From Eutreptiella sp. 'Long Island Sound 2002' (Eukaryota; Euglenozoa; Euglenophyceae; Eutreptiales; Eutreptiaceae), in the NCBI GenBank assembly GCA_964036045.1, contig OZ038382.1, positions 130,510,556 to 130,574,555 of the forward strand: a stretch of DNA of 64,000 bases. The letters run 5' to 3'. Below the pieces are notes generated by a model. It did no database searches, was not told the DNA's origin, and saw only the letters and a program-made list of their open reading frames with translations. Position numbers and translations under genes: made by a program. This document shows positions 48,301 through 61,383 of the stretch, in pieces. Each line of letters starts with the position of its first letter. The stretch's first letter is position 1.

Positions 48301-49609
48301 CAACTATGTGGGGGGTCAACATCCCCAAAATATTTGACGGATGTATGTCCGTCAAATATTTGGGGAGTCTATACCCCCAAAATATTTGACGGATGTATGT
48401 CCGTCAAATATTTGACGCATGCCCATGCGTCAGTTATTTGGGGGATGTAGACCCCGGAAATATTTGATGGATGTATGTCCGTCAAATGTTTGGGGGGTCT
48501 ACACCACCCAAATATTTGACGGATTTATGTCCGTCAAATATTTGGGGAGTCTACACCCCCAAGATATTTGACAGATGTATGTCCGGCAAATATGTGGGGG
48601 GTCAACACCCCCAAAATATTTGACGGATGTATGTCCGTCAAATATTTGGGGGGTCTACACCCCCAAAATATTTGACGGATGTATGTCCGTCAAATATTTG
48701 ACGCATGCCCATGCGTCAGTTATTTGCGGGGTGTAGACCCCCAAAATATTTGACGGATGTATGTCCGTCAAATATTTAGGGGGTCTACACCCCCAAAATA
48801 TTTGACGGATTTATGTCCGTCAAATATTTGGGGAGTCTACACCCCCAAGATATTTGACAGATGTATGTCAGTCAAATATTTGACGCATGCCCATGCATCA
48901 GGTATCCGGGGGGTGTAGACCCCAGAGATATTTGACACATGTATGTCCGGCAAATATGTGGGGGGTCAACACCCCCAAAATATTTGACGGATGTATGTCC
49001 GTCAAATATTTGGGGGGTCTACACCCCGAAAATATTTGACGGATATATGTCCGTCAAATATTTGACGCATGCCCATGCGTCAGTTATCTGGGGGGTGTAG
49101 ACCCCCGAAATATTTGACGGTTGTATGTCCGTCAAATTTTTGGGGGTCTACAACCCCAAAATATTTGACGGATGTATGTCCGTCAAATATTTGACGCATG
49201 CCCATGCGTCAGTTATTTGCGGGGTGTAGACCCCCAAAATATTTGACGGATGTATGTCCGTCAAATATTTAGGGGGTCTACACCCCCAAAATATTTGACG
49301 GATTCATGTCCGTCAAATATTTGGGGAGTCTACACCCCCAAAATATTTGACAGATGTATGTCAGTCAAATATTTGACGCATGCCCATGCATCAGGTATCC
49401 GGGGGGTGTAGACCCCCAAGATATTTGACGGATGTATGTCCGGCAAATATTTAGGGGTCTACACCCCCAAAATATTTGACGGATGTATGTCCGTCAAATA
49501 TTTGGGGGGTCTACACCCCCGAAATATTTGACGGATGTATGTCCGTCAAATATTCGACGCATGCCACCCTGCCAAGTGGATAAATTATTTAGGGAGGGGG
49601 TATACAGCC

Positions 49610-50000
49610 CTCCCAAGTGGGGGGTATACAGGTGTCTAATGTGTCTAATGTTCCTCTGAGGGGGTATACAGGTGTCTAATGTGTCAAATGTTACACTAAG
49701 AGGGGTATACAGGTGTCTAATGTGTCTAATATTCCACTGAGGGTGGTATACAGCTGTCGACTCTGTCTAATGTTTCACTGAGGGGGGTATACAGGTCTGT
49801 AATGCGTTTAATGTTCCACGGAGAGGGGTATACAGGTGTCGAATGTGTCCAATGTTCCACTGAGGGGGGTATACAGGTGTCTAATGTGTCTAATGTTCCA
49901 CTGAGGGGGGTATACAGGTGTCGAATGTGTCCAATGTTCCACTAAGAGGGGTATACAGGTGCGTAATGTGTCTAATGTTCCACCAAGAGGGGCAAACAGG
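49610..50000. repeat. About 41-bp tandem repeat (gggtatacaggtgtctaatg)
   Basis: Nine to ten units of gggtatacaggtgtctaatg followed by tgtctaatgttccactgagg. It lies between satellite B and the right sub-terminal region of the giant hAT. Confidence 0.85.
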
Positions 50001-50865
50001 TGTCAAGGGGGTGCCTGGGGGAGTGGTGCCCCATCCACCCTCCACCGGAACTAACTTAGGAACGGAGTAACATACCTGCTATTTTATTTTTTTTGGGGTT
50101 CGGACCTTGGTAAGCTGGCGGGAAAGCACTCTACTAGCAAAGAAAACTTGAAAAAGAAAACCAGGCATACCCTCCCTAACCTCAACCACACAAGCAGGGA
50201 AATGAGAGGGTGGCAAGGAGGGAGGGAGGGAGGGGAGGGAGGGAGGGAGGGAGGGAGGCTCGTTTGGGCGGCCGTAGGGATTGTGTTGTGCTGTGTTGTG
50301 CTGTAATATGCTGTGCTATGCTGTATGTTGTGCTCTGCTGTGGTGTGCTGTGATGTGCTGTGATGTGCTGTGATGTGCCGTGCTGTGCTGTGCCATGCTC
50401 GAAACCCACTACCCCCCCTCTCAACAGTTCCAGCCCAACCCGATGAACCCCAACCCACCCACCCCACCAGCAAAACTGACCCGATTAGCTCAGGTGAGGT
50501 TGCTTGGGCCAGACATCAGGGTTCTGTTCCCACTGTCTTCGGTCACACATCAGCCCCCCAATCGGTTTGAGTCGGAGAGATGGGGTGGGGTGGGGTGGGG
50601 TGGGGGGGGGGGGGGGGGCACGTACCATCATTGAAGGGGTTGCAAGCATTGGTTGTGTTTCAGACGCTAGGGTGGAGACCACAACCCACTTCTACACCTC
50701 AAGGGTGTGGTGACAATGGGACAAATCTCATATTGGAGGGGAAATGGGGGGGGGCGAAGTCTGAGAAGGGGGGGGGGGGGTTAGAAAGGGTGTTGGGGGG
50801 GGGGGGGTTGGGGGTGATGGTCCATAAAAGTGTGATGTCTGATGTCTCATAGCCGACTAGGTCGC
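50001..50865. repeat. Right sub-terminal region of the giant hAT: simple repeats and G-runs
   Basis: Contains (GGGA)n at about 50,215-50,255, a tgtgctgtgatg repeat at about 50,283-50,395, tggggtggggtgggg with a G16-type run near 50,580-50,618, and more G-runs near 50,745-50,812. At 50,149-50,185 the phrase aaaaagaaaa..(g)gcataccctcc resembles the intron of the hAT gene at 12,853-12,880. Sub-terminal gatgtctgatgtct lies at 50,834-50,847. No coding frame recognised. Confidence 0.7.
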
Positions 50866-50879
50866 TATACACAATCCTG

Positions 50880-53800
50880 TTTGAGATATTCCGCGTAGGT
50901 GCTTGAATATTCCACGGAGGTGTCAAATATTCCACGGAGGGGGTCAAATATTCCAAGAGGTGTCAAATATTTGAGGGAGGGGCGTAAACATTCCACGGAG
51001 GTGTCAAATATTCCACCACGGGGGTAAAATATTCCAGGGAGGTGCTGAAATATTCCACGCAGGTGTCAAATGTTCCTCAGAGGGGGTCAAATATTCCAAG
51101 GAGGTTTCAAATATTCCACGGAGGTGTCAAATGTTCCAAAGACGGGCTTGGACATTCCACGGAGGTACGAAACATTCCACGCAGGTGACTAAACATTCCT
51201 AACCGGTGTCAAATATTCCACGGAGGGGGTGAAATATTCCACGGAGGTGTAGAATATTCCACAGAGGTATGAAATATTCCACGGAGGTATGAAATATTCC
51301 ACGGAGGTGGTTAAATGTTCCACGGAGGTGTCAAATGTTCCAGAGAGGAGGTTAAATGTTCCAGGGAGGTATGAAATATTCCACGGAGGGGCTTAGACAT
51401 TCCACGGAGGTGTCAAATATTCCACATACGGGGTTAAATATTCCACGGAGATGTCAAATATTCCATGGAGCTGCTGCAATATTCCACGGAGGTGTCAAAT
51501 ATTCCACGGAGGTGTCAAATATTCCACCAAGAGGGTTAAACATTCCACGTAGTTTGTCAAATATTCCACGGAGGGGCCTGAACATTCCACGGAGGTGTCA
51601 AATATTCCACCGAGGGGGTAAAATATTCCAAAGATGTATGAAATATTCGACAGAGGTGCTGACATGTTCCACGGAGGTGTCAAATATTCCACGGAGGGGG
51701 TCAAATATTCGACGGAGGTATGAAATATTCCACGAGTGTGCTGAAATAATACACGGAGGTGCGAAATATTTCATGGAGGGGGTGAAATATTCGACGGAGG
51801 TATCAAATATTCCACGAAGGTGCTTAAATATTCCACGGAGGTGTCAAGCGTTCCACGGAGGGGATCAAACATTCCATGGGTCTATGAAATATTCCACGGA
51901 GGTGCTTAAATATTCCACGGAGGGGGTTACAAATTCCACGGGGGTGTGAAACATTCCATGGAAAAGCCTAAATATTGCACGCAGGTGTCAAATATTCCAC
52001 GGAGGTGGCAAACATTCCAAGGAGGTATTAAATATTCCACATGGGTGCTTAAATGTTCCACGGAGGTGTCAAATATTCCACGGAGGGGATCAAATATTCC
52101 ACGGAGGTATGAAATATTCCGCGGAGGTGCTTAAATATTCCAAGGAGGGGGTTACATATTCCACGGAGGTGCCAAATATTCCACGGAAACGCCTAAAAAT
52201 TCCACGGAGATGCTTAAATATTCCACATAGGTATGAAATGTTCCACGGAAAAGCCTAAATATTCCACAAAGGGGGTTAAATATTCCACGGAGGGATGAAA
52301 AATTCCACGGAGGTGGTTAAAAGTTCCACGGAGGTGTCAAATATTCCACGGAGGGGGTTAAATATTGCACAAGGGTATGAAATCTTCCACGGAGGTGCCT
52401 ATATATTCCACGCAGGTGTCAAATATTTCACAGAGGGGGTTAAATATTTCACGAAGGTGTCAAATATTCCACGGAGGGGCGTAAACATTCAACGGAGGTG
52501 TCATATATTCCACGGAAGTCCTTAAATATTCCACGGAGGTGCCTAAATATTCCACGCAGGTGTCAAACATTCCACAGAGGGGGTTAAATATTCCACGGAG
52601 GTAGGAAACATTCCAAAGAGGGGGTGTATTCCACACAGGTATGAAACATTCCAGGGAGGTGCTTAAATATTCCACGCAGGTGTCAAAGATTCCACGGAGG
52701 TGTCAAATATTCCAAGGAGGTATTAAATATTCCACATGGGTGCTTAAATGTTCCACGGAGGTGTCAAATATTCCACGGAGGGGATCAAATATTCCACGGA
52801 GGTGTGAAATATTCTGCCGAGGTGCTTGAATATTCCACGGAGGGGGTTACATATTCCACGGAGGTGTCAAATATTCCACGGAAAGGCCTAAAAATTGCAA
52901 GGAGATGCTTAAATTTTCCACATAGGTATGAAATATTCCAAGGAAAAACCTAAATATTCCACGGAGGTGTCAAGTATTCCACGGAGGGGGTTGAATATTC
53001 CATAGAGGGATGAAAAATTCCACGCAGGTGGTTAAAAGTTCCACGGAGGTGTCAAATATTCCGGAGAAGGGGTTAAATATTGCACAAGGTATGAGATATT
53101 CCACGGAGGTGCCTAACTATTCCACGCAGTTGTCAAATATTCCAAAGAGGGGGTTCAATATCGCACGGAGGTATGAAACATTCCATGGAGGGGGTGTATT
53201 CCACGCACGTATGAAACGTTCCGGGTAGGTGCTTAAATATTCCGCGGAGGTGCTCAAATATTCTAGGCAAGTATGAAACGTTTCACGGAGCGGGTTAAAC
53301 ATTCCACGGAGGTATCAAATATTCCACGGAGGTGTCAAAGGTTCCACGGAGGGGGTTAAATATTCCACAATGGTATGAAACATTCCACGGAGGTGCTTAA
53401 ATGTTCCGCGGAGGTGCTTGAATTTTCTGCGCAGGTATGAAATATCTCGCGGAGGGGGTTCAATATTCCACGGAGGTATCAAATATTCCACAGACGTGCT
53501 TGAATATTCCAAGGAGGTGTCAAATGTTCCACGGGGGGGGGGGGTAAACATTCCACGGAAGTGTCAAATGTTCCACGGAGGGGCGTAAATATTCCACGGA
53601 GGTGCTGGAATATTCCACGCAGGTGGTTAAATATTCCATGGAGGTATGAAATTCCACGGAGGTGCCTAAATATTCCACACAGGGGGTTAAATATTCCTCG
53701 GAGGTGTCAAATATTCCATGGAGGGGCGTAAACATTCCACGGAGGTGTCAAATATTCCGGAGACGGGGTTAAAAATTCCACGGAGACTATGAAATATTCC

Positions 53801-56800
53801 ACGGAGGGGCTTAAATAGTCCATGGAGGTCTCATATATCCCATGGAGGGGCTAAAATTTTCCAAGGAGCTATGAGAGATTCCATGGAGGGGGTTAAATAT
53901 TCTACGGGGTGTCAAATATTCCACGGAGGGGCTTAAACAATTTAACGGAGGTGTCAAAAATTCCAGGGAAGGAGTTAAACATTCCACGGAGGTATGAAAT
54001 ATTCCAAGGAGGGGCTTGAACATTCCACGGGGGTGTCAAATATCCCGGGGAGGGGGTCAAATATTCGAAAGAGGTATTCCACGGAGCTGCTGAAAAATTA
54101 CACGGAGGCGTCATATATTCCATTGAGGGGGTTAAATATTCCACGGACGTATGAAATATTCCACGGAGGTGCTTAAATATTCCACGCAGGTGTCAAATAT
54201 TCCATGGAGGGGATCAAACATTGCAGGGAGGTATCAAATATTCCACAAAGGTGGTAACATATTCCACGGAGGTATGAAATATTCCACGGAAAAGCCGAAA
54301 TTTTCCACAGAGGTGTCAAATAATCCATGGAGGAAGGTAAATATTCCGAACACCCGTCAAATATTCCACAATTCCACGGAGGGGCGTAAAAATTCCACGG
54401 AGGTGTCAAATATCACACGGAGGGGGTTAAATATTCCACCGAGCTATGAAATGTTTTACGCAGGGGATTTAACGTTCTACGGAGGTGTCAAATGTTTTAC
54501 ACAGGAGCGTAAACATTCCACGCAAATGTCAAATGTTCCACGGAGTTATGAAACGGTCCACGGAGGTAAGAAATGTTCCACGGAGGTGCCTAAATATTCC
54601 ACGGAGGTGTCCAATATTCCACGGAGGTGCTTAAGTATTCCACGGCTGTGTCCAATATTCCACCAACTCACTTCAATATTCCACGGAGCTATGAAACATT
54701 CAACCGAGGTGCTTAAATATTCCACGGAGGGGGTCAAATATCCGGCGGAGGTGTCAAATATTCCACGGAGGGGATTAAATATTCCACACAGGTGTCAAAT
54801 ATTCCACGAAGGGGGGTAAACGTTCCACGGAGGTGTCAAATATTCCACGGAGGGGGTTAAATGTTCCACGGAGATATGAAATATTCCACGGAGGTGGTTA
54901 AATTTTCAACGGAGGTGTCAAGTATTCCACGAAGGGGGTTATATATTCCATCCAGGTGCTTAAATATTCCACGCAGGTATGAAAGATTTCACGGAGGTGC
55001 TTAAATATTCCACGGACGTATGAAATATTCCACGTAGGTGCTTAAATATTCCACGGAGGTGTCAAATATTCCATGGAGGGGATCAAACATTGCAGGGAGG
55101 TATGAAATATTCCACAAAGGTGGTCAATATTCCACGGAGGTATGAAATATTACACGGAAAAGCAAAAATATTCCACAGAAGTGTCAAATAATCCACAGAG
55201 GGGGGTAAATATTCCGAACACCCGTCAGATATTCCACAGTTCCATTAAGGTAACGTAAACATTCCACGGAGGTGTCAAATATCACACGGAGGGGGTTAAA
55301 TATTCCACCGAGCTATGAAATGTTTTACGCAAGGGGTTAAACATTCCACGGAGGTGTCAAATATTCCACAGAGGGGCCTAAACATTCCACGCAGGTGTCA
55401 AATGTTCCACGGAGTTATGAAACGGTCCACGGAGGTATGAAATGTTCCACGGAGGTGCGTAAATATTCCACGGAGGTGTCCAATATTCCACGGAGGTGCT
55501 TAAGTATTCCACGGCTGTGTCCGATATTCCACCGACTCACTTCAATATTCCACGGAGCTATGAAACATTCCACCGAGGTGCTTAAATATTCAACGGAGGG
55601 GGTCAAATATTCGACGGAGGTGTCAAATATTCCACGAAGGGGGGTAAACATTCCACGGAGGTGTCAAATATTCCACGGAGGGGGTTGAATGTTCCACGGA
55701 GATATGAAATATTCCGAAGAGGTGGTTAAATGTTCCACGGAGGTGTCAAGTATGCCACGGAGAGGGTTAAATATTCCACGCACGTGCTTCAACATTCCAC
55801 GCAGGTATGAAACATTTCACGGAGGTGCTTAAATATTCCAAGGAGGTATGAAATATTCCACGGAGGTGCCTATATATTCCACGGAGGTGTCAAATATTCC
55901 ACAGACAGGCTCAAACATTCCACAGAGGTATGAAATACTCCACGGAGGTGGTTAAATATTCCACGGAGGTGCTTAATTATTCCACGGAGGTGTCAAATGT
56001 TCCACGGAGGGGGTTAAATATTCAACGCAGGTGTCGAACATTCCAGGGAGGAGGTTAAATGTTCCACGGAGGTATGAAACATTCCACGTAACTGCTTAAA
56101 TATACCACGGAGGTGTCAAATAATCCACAGAGGTATGAAATATTCCACGCAAGTGCGTGAATATTCCACGGACGTGTCAAATATTCCACGGAGGGGCGTA
56201 AACATTCCACGGCGGTGTCAAATATTCCACGGCGGTGTCAAATATCCCACGGAGGGGGTCAAACATTCCACAGAGCTATGAAATATTCCACGGAGGTGCT
56301 GAAAGATTTCACGGAGGTGTCAAATATTCCACGGAGGGGGTTAAATATTCCATGGAGTTATGAAATATTCCACGTAGATGCCTAAATATTCCACGGAGGT
56401 GTCAAATGTTCCACATAGGTGCTTCAGTATTCCACGGCTTTATCAAATATTCCACCGAGTCGCTTCAATATTCCACAAAAATATGAAATATTCCACGGAG
56501 GTGCTTAAATATTCCACAGAGGTGGCTAAATCTTCCACGGAGGTGCCAAATATTCCACGGAGGGGGTTAAATATTCCACGGAGGTGTCAAATATTCCACG
56601 AAGGGCGGTAACCATTCCAGGGAGGTGTCAAGTATTCCACGGAAGGGGTTAAATGTTCCACGGAGGTGCTTAAATATTCCACGCACGTGTGAAAGATTTC
56701 ACGGAGGTGCTTAAATATTCCACGGAGATATGAAATATTCCACGGAGGGGGTTAAATATTCCACACAGGTTTCAAATATTCCACGAAGGGGGGTAAACAT

Positions 56801-59800
56801 TCCACGGAGGTGTCAAATATTCCACGGAGGGGGTTAAATATTCCACGGAGATATGAAATATTCCACGGAGTTGGTTAAATGTTCCACGGAGGTGTCAAGT
56901 ATGCCACGGAGGGGGTTGCATATTCCACGCACGTGCTTCAACATTCCACGCAGGTATGAAACATTTCACGGAGGTGCTTGAATATTCCACGGAGGTATGA
57001 AATATTCCATGGAGGTGCCTATATATTCCACGGAGGTGTCAAATATTGCACAGATAGGCTCAAAAATTCCACACAGGTATGAAATACTCCACGGAGGTGG
57101 TCAAATATTCCACCGAGGTGCTTAAATATTCCACGGAGGTGTCAAATGTTCTACGGAGGGGGTTAAATATTCAACGCAGGTGTCGAACATTCTAGGGAGG
57201 TGGTTAAATGTTCCACGGAGGTATGAAACATTCCATGGAGTTGCTTAAACATACCACGGAGGTGTCAAATGTTCCACGGAGGTATGAAATATTCCATGCA
57301 GGTGCGTAAATATTCCACGGAGGTGTCAAATATTCCACGGAGGTGTTAAATATCCCACGGAGGGGGTCAAACATTCCACGGAGCTATGAAATATTCCACG
57401 GAGGTGCTGAAAGATTCCACGGAGGTGTCATATATTCCACGGAGGGGGTTAAATATTCCATGGAGGTATGAAATATTCCACGTAGATGCCTAAATATTCC
57501 ACGGAGGTGCCAAATATTCCACGGAGGGGGTTAAATATTCCATGGAGGTATGAAATATTCCACGTAGATGCTTAAACATTCCACGGAGGCGTCAATGTTC
57601 CACATAGGTGCTTAAGTATTCCACAGGTTTATCAAATATTCGACGGAGTGGCTTCAATATTCCACACAAATAGGAAATATTCCACGGAGGTGCTTAAATA
57701 TTCCACAGAGGTGGTGAAATCTTCCACGGAGGTGTCAAATATTCCACGGAGGGGGTTAAATATTCCACAGAGGTGTCAAATATTTCACGAAGGGGGGTAA
57801 ACGTTCCACGCTGGTGTCAAATATTCCACGGAGTGGGTTAAATGTTCCACGGAGATATGAAATATTCCACGGAGGTGGTTATATGTTCCACGGAGGTGTC
57901 AAGTATTCCACGGAGGGGGTTAAATATTCCACGGAGGTGCTTCAACATTCCACGCAAGTATTAAAGATTTCACGAGGGGGGCTTAAATATTCCACGGAGG
58001 TATGAAATATTCCACGGAGGGGGTTAAATATTCCACAGAGGTGTCAAATATTCCACGAAGGGGGGTAAACATTCCACGGAGGGGTCAAATATTCCACGGA
58101 GGGGGTTAAATATTCCACAGGGGTGTCAAATATTCCACGAAGGGGGGTAAACATTCCACGGAGGGGTCAAATATTCCACGGAGTGGGTTAGATGTTCCAC
58201 GGAGATATGAAATATTCCACGGAGGTGGTTAAATGTTCCACAGAGGTGTCCAGTATTCCACGGAGGGGGTTAAATATTCCACGGAGGTGCTTAAATATTC
58301 CACGCAGGTATGAAATATTCCACGGAGGTGCTAAAAGATTCCACGGAGGTGTCATATATTCCACGGAGGGGGTTAAATATTCCACGGAGGTATGAAATAT
58401 TCCACGGGGGTGCTTAAATATTCCAAGGAGGTGTCAAATATTCCACGGAGGGGCGTAAACACTCCACGGAGGTGTCAAATCATTCCGCAGAGTTATGAAA
58501 CATTCCACGGAGGTAGGAAATATTCCACAAAGGTACGAAATATTCCACGGAGGTGCTTAAGTTTTCCACGCACGTATGAAATATTCCACAGAGGTGCCCA
58601 AATATTCCACGGACGTATGAAATATTCCACGGAGGTGCCTATTTATTCGTTGGAGGTGTCAAACATTCCACAGACGGGCTTAAACATTCCACAAATGTAT
58701 GAAATATTCCATGGAGGTGTTTAAATATTCCACGGAGGGGGTTAAATATTCCACATAGGTACGAAACATTCCATGAATGTATCAAATATTCCACGGAGGT
58801 GCTTAAAGATTCCACGGAGGTGTCAAGTATTCCACGGAGGGGGTTAAATGTTCCACGGAGGTATGAAATATTCCACGCGGGTGCTTAAATATTCCACGCA
58901 GGTATGAAATATTTCACGGGGCTGCTTAAATATTCGACGGAGGTATGAAATATTCCATGTAGGTGCTGAAATATTCCACGGAGGTGTCAAACATTCCACG
59001 GAGGGGGTTACATATTCCACGGAGGTATGAAGTATTCCACGGAAATGCCTAAATATTCCACGGAGGGGCTGAAATATTCCACGTAGGTGCTTAAATATTC
59101 CACGGAGGTGTCAAACATTCCACGGAGGGGGTTACGTATTCCACGGAGGTATGAAGTATTCCACGGAAATGCCTAACTATTCCACGGAGGTGTCAAATAT
59201 TCCATGGAGGGGCTTGAACCTTCCACAAACGTGTCAAATATTCCACGGAGGTGCTTATATATTGCACGGAGGCTTGAGATATTCCACGGAGGTGCTTAAA
59301 TATTTCACGGGTTGTCAAATATTCCACACAGGTGCTTAAATATTGCACACAGGTATCAAATATTCCACGGAGGGGGTCAAATATTCCACGGAGGTATTAA
59401 CTATTCCACGGAGGTGCTTAAATATTTCACAGAGGTGTCAAATATTCCATGGAAGGGGTTCAATATTCCACGGAGGTATGAAATATTCCACGGAGATGCC
59501 TAAATATTCCACGGAGGTGTCAAAACCCCGGAGGGGGTTAAATATTCCACGGAGGTGTCAAATATTCCACGGAGGGGGTCAAATATTCCAAGAAAGTATG
59601 AAATATTCCACGGAGGCGCCTAAACATTCCACGGAGGTGTCAAATACTCCACAAAGGGGGTTAAATATTCCACGGAAGTATGAAATATTCCAGGGAGGTG
59701 CCTAAACATTCCACAGAGGTGTCTAATATTCCACGGAGGGGGTTATATATTCCACAGAGGTATAAAACATTCCACGGAGGTATGAACTATTCCACAAAGG

Positions 59801-61383
59801 GGGGTAAATATTCCACGGAGGTATTAAATATTTCAAGGAGGTGCTAAAATATTCCACGGAGGTGTCAAATATTCCACGGAGGTGCTGAAAAATTCCGGGG
59901 AGGTTTGATATTTTCCACGGAGGTGCTTAAATATTCCACGGAGGTTGTTAAACATGCCACAGAGGCGTCAAATGTTCCATGGACGGGGTCAAAAATTCCA
60001 CGGAGGTAGGAAATATTCCACGAAGGTGCTTAAATATTCCACGGAGGTGTCAAATGTTCCACGGAGGGGGTTAAATGTTCCACGGAGGTGTCAACTATTC
60101 CAAGGAGGTGCTGAAACGTTCCACGGAGGTTCGAGATATTCCGCGGAGGTGCTTAAATATTCCACGGAGGTCGTTAAACATTCCACGGAGGCGTCCAATA
60201 TTCCACGGACGGTTCAAATATTCCACAAAGGTATGAAATATTCCACGCATGGGGTTAAATATTCCACGGAGGTGTCAAATATTCCACGGAGGGGGTTAAA
60301 TATTGCACGGAGGTGTCAAATAGTCCAAAGAGGGCGTTAAACCTTCCACGGAGGTGTCAAATATTCCACATAGGGGGTTGAATATTCCCTGGAGGTATGA
60401 AATATTCCACGGAGGTGCTTAAATATTCCACGGAGGTATGAAATATTCCACGGAGGTATGAAATATTCCACGAAGGTATGAAATATTCCACGGAGGTATG
60501 AAATATTCCACATAGGGGGCTAAATATTCCACGGAGGTATTAAATATTCCAAGGAGGTGCTTAACTATTCCACGGAGGTGTCAAATATTCTACGGAGGTG
60601 CTGAAACATTCCACGGAGGTTTGAGAAATTCCACGGAGGTGCTTAAATATTGCACGGAGGCTGTTCAACATTCCATGGAGGTCCTTAAATATTCCACAGA
60701 GGTGCTTAAATACTCCACGGAGGTGTCAATTATTCCATGGAGGGGGTTAAATATTCCACGGGGGTATGACATATTCCACGGAGGTGTCAAATATTCGAGG
60801 GAGGTGTCAACTATTCCAAGGAGGTCGGAAATGTTCCAGGGGGGTGCTTAAGTATTCCACGGAGGGGGTGAAATATTCCACGGAGGTACGAAATATTCCA
60901 CGGAGGGGCTTAAACATTCCACGGAGGTGTCAAATATTCCACGGAGGTATCAAATAGTCCACGGAGGTATGAAATATTCTACAGAGGGGTCAAACATTCC
61001 ATTGAGGTATGAAGTATTCCACAAAGGGGCTTAAACATTCCATGGAGGTGTCAAATTTTCCACGGAGGGGGTTGAATATTCCACAGAGGTATGAAATATT
61101 CCACGGAGGTGCTTAAATATTCTACGGAGGTATGAAATATTCCATGGAGGGGGTTAAATATTCCACGGAGTATGTAATATTCCACAGAGGGGGTTAAATA
61201 TTCCGCGGAGGTGTCAAGTATTCCACAGAGGGAGTGACATATTCGAGGCACGTATGAAACATTTCACAGAGGGGTTTAAACATTCCACGGAGGTGTGAAG
61301 TATTCCACGGAGGACATTCAAATTGTCAAATGTTCTTTGGAGGTGCCAAATATTCCATGGACATGTCAAACGTTCCACGGAGA
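50880..61383 (+). repeat. Satellite A, main right block
   Basis: About 10.5 kb of the same 20-21 bp unit and orientation as the left block; the first 8 bases are the right target-site duplication of the giant hAT. Spacer classes are as on the left. Higher-order copies: about 52,020 and 52,711 (ggtattaaatattccacatg), about 54,200 and 55,075 (catggaggggatcaaacatt), and about 55,782 and 56,930 (cacgtgcttcaacattccac). Open frames are a result of the repeat. Confidence 0.95.

Larger units (their letters stand above)
32620..49566. repeat. Satellite B, palindrome-built array (about 17 kb)
   Basis: The basic unit of about 50-53 bp joins two dyads: TTTGACGGA / TCCGTCAAA arms around a TGTATG loop, and GGGGGTCTACACCCCC. 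Every two to four units a third dyad is inserted, GACGCATGCCCATGCGTC followed by agttatctgg. Because every module is nearly self-complementary, both strands stay open in several frames (repeating SNIWGVYTPKIFDG on plus, DIHPSNILGVYTPQI on minus). No codon or start evidence supports real proteins. Higher-order copies occur: a catgcctcagttatctgggg variant with a shortened hairpin (gacggatgtccgtc) recurs at about 37,241, 37,731, 38,011, 39,419, 39,701 and 41,577. Confidence 0.95.
30316..50879. mobile_element. Giant hAT-type insertion, 20,564 bp
   Basis: The ends carry a perfect 14-bp inverted repeat: CAGGATTGTGTATA at 30,316-30,329 and its inverse complement at 50,866-50,879. The flanks carry a perfect 8-bp duplication, tttgagat, at 30,308-30,315 and 50,880-50,887. 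Removing the element and one copy restores a normal satellite A phrase (ggaggtttgagatattcc), found many times elsewhere in the array. An 8-bp duplication and CA-starting TIRs are diagnostic of hAT elements, and a hAT transposase C-terminus lies inside. Sub-terminal gatgtctgatgtct repeats occur at both ends. The interior is almost entirely satellite B, 10-bp minisatellites and simple repeats, so this copy cannot supply its own transposase. Confidence 0.92.

Noticed and set aside
32620-49566. CRISPR-like array (regular repeats with spacers)
   Set aside because: The spacers are themselves repeats, the units are palindromic and higher-order, the context is eukaryotic, and no cas genes are present.
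31674-50879. An autonomous, intact transposase in the giant hAT element
   Set aside because: Only the C-terminal region is present and it has two frameshifts; no RNase H core motif was found elsewhere between the TIRs.
20885-61383. Repeated SNIPRRG / IFHGG peptides in satellite A
   Set aside because: These are translations of the 20-21 bp satellite. Length changes of one base shift the frame constantly, so no protein is conserved.
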